DNA from: Hydrogenophaga sp. Root209
GTDB lineage: Bacteria; Pseudomonadota; Gammaproteobacteria; Burkholderiales; Burkholderiaceae_C
Assembly (NCBI RefSeq): GCF_001428625.1
Contig: NZ_LMIE01000033.1
Coordinates: 64,199 to 128,198, forward strand
Direction of reading: 5' to 3'
DNA length: 64,000 bases
The notes under the pieces were generated by a model. The model worked only from the letters and a program-made list of their open reading frames with translations, was not told where the DNA came from and made no database searches. The translations under genes and the position numbers were made by a program. Positions within the stretch are counted from its first letter, which is position 1. Each line of letters starts with the position of its first letter. Positions 59,211-64,000 of this stretch are shown piece after piece.

Positions 59211-60395
59211 TCAGGACACCGGACTTTCCATTTCAGGGAACGCCCCGGGGGCCATGGGGCCTTGCCCGCCATTGAGGTTCGTGACCTGTGCAGCCAGAAG
59301 CGCTCGCAAGGCAGGCAATCCTTCGCCTGTTTTCGCACTCACGTAGATTCGAGGCACCGGTTGACCATCCAGTTCCATTTGATCACTCAGGGCATGCGGA
59401 TGGACGGCTTCGTCCATCGCATCGAGCTTGTTGAACACCAGAACCTGCGGAACTTGATCGGCACCGATATCTTTGAGCACCCCCATCACGGAAGCAATCT
59501 GTTCAAGATGCGAAGCGTTGGAAGCATCCACGACATGCAGCAGCAGATCCGCATCGGCCGCCTCCTGCAAAGTGGCCGCGAAGGCGTCGACCAGCCCGTG
59601 CGGCAGATCGCGGATGAACCCCACCGTGTCCGACAACGACACCGATCGGCCCGCCTCGCCCAGGTACAGCTGGCGGGTGGTGGTGTCCAGCGTGGCAAAC
59701 AGCTGATCAGCCGCATAGGCTCGCGCCTTGACCAAGCCGTTGAACAAGGAAGACTTGCCCGCATTGGTATAGCCCACCAGCGAGATGGAGAAGGTATCGC
59801 GGCGCTCACGCTGGCGTCGCTGGGTGGCTCGCTGCTTCTTCACCTTCTCAAGACGCTCTTTGGTCCGCTTGATCGAATCGCCGATCATGCGGCGATCAAG
59901 TTCGATCTGCGTTTCACCAGGGCCGCCCCGCATGCCGATGCCACCACTTTGTCGCTCCAGATGCGACCAGCGCCGCACGAGCCGGGTGGAGAGGTATTGC
60001 AGCCTCGCCAACTCAACCTGCAGTTTGCCTTCGTGGCTGCGCGCTCGCTGAGCGAATATCTCCAGAATCAACAGCGTGCGGTCATTGACCGGCATGCCGA
60101 GGTGGCGCTCCAGATTGCGCTGCTGCGCCGGACTGAGCGATTGATCGAACAGGACCTCCGAAGCGCCGGTCGATTGGGCCAGCAGCTTGATCTCATCGGC
60201 CTTGCCCGAACCGACGAAAAGCGCCGGATCGGGCGCACGCCGCTTGCAAGTGACCCGATCGGCAACGGTGTACCCCGCCGTCTGGGCCAACAAGCCCAAT
60301 TCCTCAAGGGGAGCGTCAAAGTGTGGCGTGCCGAAATCCACCCCCACCAGGATGACGGATGGAGTGGGCGTGGAAGAGGTTTCAGAAGATTTCAA
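59211..60395 (-). CDS. hflX: HflX ribosome-associated GTPase
   Basis: This 394-aa GTPase splits stalled or idle 70S ribosomes. The N-terminal HflX domain (about 10-195) includes ALFVGSGKADEIKLLAQSTG and the helical hairpin. The Arg/Gln-rich coiled coil follows, then the G domain with GYTNAGKSSLFNGL (G1), DTVGFI (G3), FNKLDAMD (G4) and ISAKTGEG-like VSAKTGEGLPAL (G5). It lies between hfq and hflK as in many Proteobacteria. Confidence 0.94.
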   Translation of the reverse strand: MKSSETSSTPTPSVILVGVDFGTPHFDAPLEELGLLAQTAGYTVADRVTCKRRAPDPALFVGSGKADEIKLLAQSTGASEVLFDQSLSPAQQRNLERHLGMPVNDRTLLILEIFAQRARSHEGKLQVELARLQYLSTRLVRRWSHLERQSGGIGMRGGPGETQIELDRRMIGDSIKRTKERLEKVKKQRATQRRQRERRDTFSISLVGYTNAGKSSLFNGLVKARAYAADQLFATLDTTTRQLYLGEAGRSVSLSDTVGFIRDLPHGLVDAFAATLQEAADADLLLHVVDASNASHLEQIASVMGVLKDIGADQVPQVLVFNKLDAMDEAVHPHALSDQMELDGQPVPRIYVSAKTGEGLPALRALLAAQVTNLNGGQGPMAPGAFPEMESPVS

Positions 60396-60474
60396 ATCGG
60401 TTCAGCGACAGCGCCATGGGCGCTGTGGGCCAGGTGGCACAGCATTGCCGACCCGGCGTTCAAGAGGCACGTGT

Positions 60475-60726
60475 TCAGGACGCGGCAGGTTCATCCGCAG
60501 TCGCTGCGGTGAACTGCACGGGACGACCCGGAACGATGGTGGAAATGGCGTGCTTGTAGACCATCTGGGTGACCGTGTTCCGAAGAAGAACCACGTACTG
60601 GTCAAAAGACTCGATTTGCCCCTGCAGCTTGATGCCATTGACCAAGTAGATCGACACGGGAACGTGCTCCCGGCGCAGCTGGTTCAGGAAAGGGTCTTGC
60701 AAGAGTTGGCCTTTGTTATTGCTCAC
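60475..60726 (-). CDS. hfq: RNA chaperone Hfq
   Basis: This 83-aa Sm-like hexamer-forming protein pairs small RNAs with mRNAs. [18 protein letters not shown] holds the proximal-face helix with Gln8. Sm1 is [19 protein letters not shown], and Sm2 contains the conserved YKHA (57-60) in [15 protein letters not shown]. The C-terminal tail is short (about 13 residues). A sigma70-like promoter is visible about 40 bases upstream, so it can be transcribed apart from der. Confidence 0.96.
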   Translation of the reverse strand: MSNNKGQLLQDPFLNQLRREHVPVSIYLVNGIKLQGQIESFDQYVVLLRNTVTQMVYKHAISTIVPGRPVQFTAATADEPAAS

Positions 60727-60765
60727 GATATGCTCCGTGTTCAGAAAAAAGTTGATAGGAAGAGA

Positions 60766-60793
60766 ACCATACCACAGGGTTTGTACTGCTCAA
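60766..60793 (-). promoter_or_regulatory. Probable hfq promoter
   Basis: On the minus strand TTGAGC (60793-60788) and TATGGT (60771-60766) are separated by 16 bases, close to a sigma70 promoter, and lie 40-67 bases before the hfq ATG. Confidence 0.4.
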
Positions 60794-60808
60794 GCCTGCA
60801 GGGAAATC

Positions 60809-62143
60809 CTATTCCTTGAAGGGATTGGTCGAGGTCTTGAATTCAATCCGCAAGGGCGTTCCCACGAGGTCGAACGCCTTGCGAAAGCGACCTTCCAGAA
60901 AGCGTTTATAGGAATCTGGCACGTGCTCCAGCGAATTGCCGTGGATCACGATCACTGGAGGATTCATGCCGCCCTGGTGGGCGTATCGCATTTTGGGGCG
61001 GAACATGCCGCCACGCGTGGGCGCCTGAAACTGCACGGCTTCGGCCAGAAGTCGGGTCAAAACCGGCGTGGACATCTTGCGCATGGCTGAGGCCTGAGCC
61101 TGAATGATCGATTTCCAGACCGGCGCCAAGCCCTGGCGCTTCTGTGCCGAGATCCTGTGCATCGAGGCAAATTTCAGGAATGCCAGCCGGGTTTCTATCT
61201 GTCGCTCGATTTGCTCACGCTGGTACGCATCCACCGCATCCCACTTGTTGATGGCCAACACCACGGCGCGGCCACTCTCCAGGATATAGCCGGCAATGTG
61301 GGCGTCCTGGTCGGTCACGCCTTGCGTGGCATCGAGCAGCAGCAGCACGACGTGGGCATTTTCGATCGCCTGCAGGGTCTTCACCACCGAGAACTTCTCG
61401 ATGGCCTCGAACACGCGCCCCTTGCGGCGAATGCCTGCCGTGTCGATCAGCTCGAACTTCTGGCCGTTGCGTTCGAACGGCACGGAAATGGTGTCGCGCG
61501 TGGTGCCGGGCAGGTCGAACGCGACCAGGCGCTCTTCACCCAACCAAACGTTGATCAGGGTGGACTTGCCCACGTTGGGCCGGCCCGCAACCGCCAGGCG
61601 GATCACGCCGACTGGAGCAGGCTCTTCCTCTTCGTCTTCGGGCGGCAGTCCGGGGATGCGTTCAAGTGCGAGCTCGACCATGGAGCGAACACCTTGCCCG
61701 TGCGCACCAGAGACTGGCAGCACCTCGCCCAGACCCAGCTCGAAAAATTCGACGAGCTGCAGACCCTGAGTCATGCCCTCGGCCTTGTTGGCCACGAGCA
61801 CGCAGGGCTTGCCGAGGCGGCGCAGGTAACTCGCTATCTCGTGGTCTTGTGCGCTGATGCCCGCGCGGGCGTCGACCACGAACAGCACCACGTCGGACTC
61901 CGCTACGGCTTGGCGGGTCTGTTTGGCCATCTCCTTGTAGATGCCTTCGGTGGCATCGGGCTCGAAGCCACCGGTGTCGATGACGATGTACTCGCGCGCA
62001 CCGAGTCGGCCGTTGCCGTAGTGGCGGTCGCGGGTGAGACCGGCAAAGTCGGCCACGATGGCATCGCGAGAACTCGTCAAGCGGTTGAACAGAGTGGACT
62101 TGCCCACATTGGGGCGGCCCACCAGGGCGATGACGGGTTTCAA
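60809..62143 (-). CDS. der: Ribosome biogenesis GTPase Der
   Basis: This 444-aa essential GTPase has two tandem G domains, used in 50S subunit assembly. The first G1 is GRPNVGKST (9-17), and the second G1 reads [17 protein letters not shown] (about 180-196) after an acidic linker ([11 protein letters not shown]). DTGGF and DTAGI are the two G3 motifs. A C-terminal KH-like domain (about 355-444, [20 protein letters not shown]) completes it. It is followed by hfq and preceded by bamB. Confidence 0.95.
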   Translation of the reverse strand: MKPVIALVGRPNVGKSTLFNRLTSSRDAIVADFAGLTRDRHYGNGRLGAREYIVIDTGGFEPDATEGIYKEMAKQTRQAVAESDVVLFVVDARAGISAQDHEIASYLRRLGKPCVLVANKAEGMTQGLQLVEFFELGLGEVLPVSGAHGQGVRSMVELALERIPGLPPEDEEEEPAPVGVIRLAVAGRPNVGKSTLINVWLGEERLVAFDLPGTTRDTISVPFERNGQKFELIDTAGIRRKGRVFEAIEKFSVVKTLQAIENAHVVLLLLDATQGVTDQDAHIAGYILESGRAVVLAINKWDAVDAYQREQIERQIETRLAFLKFASMHRISAQKRQGLAPVWKSIIQAQASAMRKMSTPVLTRLLAEAVQFQAPTRGGMFRPKMRYAHQGGMNPPVIVIHGNSLEHVPDSYKRFLEGRFRKAFDLVGTPLRIEFKTSTNPFKE

Positions 62144-62184
62144 GGAAAGCTGCTTTCGTTCAGGGGGGCGGTTCGGCTCAGCCG

Positions 62185-63330
62185 TTATTGGGGGCGCCAG
62201 GCGTACACGCCGCCGTTGCGGGTCTGCACCACGAGCGCGTCGCCCGAGAGCACAGGAGCCACGAGGATCGGCGAGCCGTCGGTGCTCAGACGGGTCATTT
62301 CGCTGCCGTCTTCGCGCGAGATCAGGTGCACCAGGCCGGTGCTGTCACCCACGGCGACCACGCGACCCAAGGCCAACGGCGCGCTCAGGCCGCGGTATTT
62401 CAGTCGCTGGGTGCTCCACGCTGGTTCACCGGATACGCGTTGCCACGCCTGGAAGCGGCCTTCGCTGTCAGCACCAAAAACAAGGCGGTCGTCTCCGTGG
62501 ACGCCGGTGGTGCCCTGCGCTGCGCGGGTCCACACCACCGTGCCCCGGCTGGCGTCCACGCAACCCACGGCTGCCGAGTAGGCGCGCACGCACACGCTGT
62601 CGCCGATCCTGCTGACCGGGCCAACGATATCCACCAGTCGCTCCACCTCGTTGGTGCCGCGCGACGTGGCCACAGGTGCTTCCCAGCGCACGGAGCCATT
62701 GGTTGGGTTGAGGCCCACCAGGCGACCCGACAATCCAGCCACAAGCGTGTCGCCCACGGCCAGCAAGGCGCCGCTCTGGCTCAGCACCAAAGGCTCGCTC
62801 GTACGCGACTGAGCCCACAGGCGAACGCCGTTCTGGGCGTCAAAAGCGGTGACGGTGCGGTCGGCGGTGAGCACGAACACACGCGCGCCAGCCACCAGCG
62901 GCGCAGTGAAGGCGCGCGCTGGCAGACGCACACGCCACACCTCACGGCCGTTGGCCAGCGCCACCAGGTGGTTGGACTGCGTAACCACCGCGGCCGTTTG
63001 CCCATCGGAGCCCACGCCGGCGGCAATGGGGGTTCCCACGTTAAGGCGCCAGACATCCTGACCGGTGTTGCCATCCAGCGCGGCCACCGTGCCTGATGTG
63101 CTGGCCACAAACACACGTCCCGATGCCACGATCGGCGTGATGGACTCAGTGCCGGCTCCGATCTGGGCCGCCCAGGCCGCGCGAGTACCCATGAGTGCGG
63201 CCACGGGTGGCAGCTCGGTGGGTTGCGGTTTCTTGGAACCGGATGAGCAAGCCGTCAGACCCGCCAGGAGGAGTACGGCAAGACAGGTGGTTCGCAGGCT
63301 GCGTTGCCATGAAATCAGAAATGGGTTCAA
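62185..63330 (-). CDS. bamB: Outer-membrane assembly lipoprotein BamB
   Basis: This 381-aa lipoprotein of the BAM complex helps insert beta-barrel proteins. The signal peptide ends in a lipobox, LAGLTAC, with Cys28 as the lipid site. The mature part is an eight-bladed propeller with PQQ-like repeats, each with the pattern AAxDxxTGxxxW ([37 protein letters not shown]). The start is TTG 63330, which overlaps the yfgM stop (TTGA), so the two are translationally coupled. Confidence 0.93.
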   Translation of the reverse strand: MNPFLISWQRSLRTTCLAVLLLAGLTACSSGSKKPQPTELPPVAALMGTRAAWAAQIGAGTESITPIVASGRVFVASTSGTVAALDGNTGQDVWRLNVGTPIAAGVGSDGQTAAVVTQSNHLVALANGREVWRVRLPARAFTAPLVAGARVFVLTADRTVTAFDAQNGVRLWAQSRTSEPLVLSQSGALLAVGDTLVAGLSGRLVGLNPTNGSVRWEAPVATSRGTNEVERLVDIVGPVSRIGDSVCVRAYSAAVGCVDASRGTVVWTRAAQGTTGVHGDDRLVFGADSEGRFQAWQRVSGEPAWSTQRLKYRGLSAPLALGRVVAVGDSTGLVHLISREDGSEMTRLSTDGSPILVAPVLSGDALVVQTRNGGVYAWRPQ

Positions 63331-64000
63331 CGGACCACCTCGGTTGTTGGAGTCAAGCCGGCCACATCCACGCCCAGCGAAGCCAGCTTCACTTCCACAA
63401 GCCGGCGGTATTCAGTGCGGCTGCTCAGGCCGCGCCAGGCGGCCTGGTACTGTGCCTTGGCCTCGTCGAGCTTGCCCTGAGCCATCAACACATCGCCGCG
63501 GCGGTCGGCCACGAGCGGCTCAAACGACTTTGGCACGGGTGCTTCCAGCGTTTTGAGCGCCTGGTCGTAGGCTTGCGCCTCGATATCCAGGGCGGCCAGG
63601 CGCAAGCGGGCAACTGCCTTGTAAGAGTCATCGGACGATTTTTCAGCGGCCCAAGCCAGCGCCGCACGCGCTTCGGGCAGCTTGCCGGCATCGAACAGCG
63701 TCTTGCCGGCTTGCAAGGCCGCCTGGCTGGCAAACGTGGTACTGGCAAATTGGGACTGCATGTCAGCCAGCGCACGTTGCATGCGATCGGCATCCTTGGC
63801 GACAGCCGCGCGGTCCACCTCGTCATACAGCGCGGCGGCCTTGGCCGCCTGGGTGCGTTGCCAGTAATTCCAGCCGTTCCAGGCGGCGAACGAACCAAAC
63901 ACCACGATCAACATCCAGCTGATGAGGTTGCCGTATTGGTTCCAGAAGTGTTTGATCTGATCGAGCTGTTCCTGCTCTTCAAGGTCGAGGTGTTTGGCCA
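63327..64000 (-). CDS. YfgM-like tetratricopeptide protein, cut by window edge
   Basis: This is a 224-aa membrane protein read to the window edge; only the first base of its ATG lies outside. The N-terminus AKHLDLEEQEQLDQIKHFWN is followed by one membrane segment (about 24-41, LISWMLIVVFGSFAAWNGW) and a periplasmic domain of TPR-like helices (LYDEVDRAAVAKDADRMQRA; LDEAKAQYQAAWRGL). YfgM-type proteins associate with SecYEG and chaperones and are encoded upstream of bamB, as here. The stop overlaps the bamB start. Confidence 0.9.
   Translation of the reverse strand, partial: AKHLDLEEQEQLDQIKHFWNQYGNLISWMLIVVFGSFAAWNGWNYWQRTQAAKAAALYDEVDRAAVAKDADRMQRALADMQSQFASTTFASQAALQAGKTLFDAGKLPEARAALAWAAEKSSDDSYKAVARLRLAALDIEAQAYDQALKTLEAPVPKSFEPLVADRRGDVLMAQGKLDEAKAQYQAAWRGLSSRTEYRRLVEVKLASLGVDVAGLTPTTEVVR

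Overview
This is about 64 kb of GC-rich, densely coded chromosome from a betaproteobacterium. It is most likely a member of the Comamonadaceae (a Hydrogenophaga/Acidovorax-type organism). The placement rests on codon usage, the yfgM-bamB-der-hfq-hflX-hflK-hflC-DUF2065-hisZ-purA order at the right end, a Lys/Ala-tailed HU protein, and many CoA-thioester and aromatic-acid catabolic genes. It is an inference, because no rRNA gene is in the window. No phage, IS element, CRISPR array or rRNA was seen. The two tRNAs are Pro(TGG) and Arg(TCT).

Layout. 0.1-3.7 kb: a small unknown gene, a D-2-hydroxyacid dehydrogenase and a FimV-like polar protein. 3.8-9.3 kb: a CoA-thioester block made of a 3-hydroxyacyl-CoA dehydrogenase, an enoyl-CoA hydratase broken by an internal deletion, a Crp/Fnr regulator, an APH-fold phosphotransferase and an acyl-CoA dehydrogenase. 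9.3-13.5 kb: an unknown gene, a GST, the two tRNAs, a 2Fe-2S ferredoxin, an HU-like protein that lacks part of the HU core, and an HPP-CBS membrane protein. 13.7-16.9 kb: serA, a small conserved-looking ORF, a ferredoxin (fdxA) remnant, an orphan sdhB paralogue and a flavodoxin. 17.0-24.8 kb: a five-gene LIV-type ABC transporter, the divergent pobR/pobA pair for 4-hydroxybenzoate, and a CoA transferase. 24.8-28.9 kb: a zeta-like/ParD-like toxin-antitoxin pair, a cold-shock/DUF1294 protein and a YgiQ radical SAM protein. 28.9-32.2 kb: a flavin monooxygenase, a 65-aa protein and a MarR regulator, divergent from a crotonase, with two identical palindromes between the two arms. 32.3-36.5 kb: a bactofilin, an ExeA/GspA-like ATPase, a GspB-like protein, a lone ABC ATPase and an unknown protein. 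36.5-43.1 kb: a LysR regulator and a second beta-oxidation set (acyl-CoA dehydrogenase, thiolase, FadB/J-like fusion, SDR). 43.2-47.5 kb: a GAF-PAS histidine kinase with a single-domain response regulator, a MarR-GNAT fusion and a split chromate transporter. 47.5-51.9 kb: a SnoaL-like protein, a sirtuin, rlmB, a LolD-like ATPase, a tesA-like esterase and mnmH. 51.9-64 kb: a minus-strand housekeeping run from yfgM down to a cystathionine beta-lyase-like gene and a small charged protein.

How the parts fit. Most accessory genes feed aromatic acids or acyl-CoAs into central metabolism. PobA makes protocatechuate, the LIV-type ABC system is a candidate importer for its substrate, and the two dehydrogenase/hydratase/thiolase blocks carry out beta-oxidation chemistry. 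The right-end housekeeping genes serve outer-membrane assembly (BamB, YfgM), ribosome assembly (Der, HflX), RNA regulation (Hfq), membrane-protease control (HflKC), and purine and histidine synthesis.

The most unusual signals are three genes within 10 kb that lack internal segments (the enoyl-CoA hydratase, the HU-like gene and fdxA), the twin 14-bp palindromes in the MarR-linked divergent promoter, the redox island built around an orphan sdhB, and a bactofilin/ExeA/GspB cluster without any other type II secretion gene.
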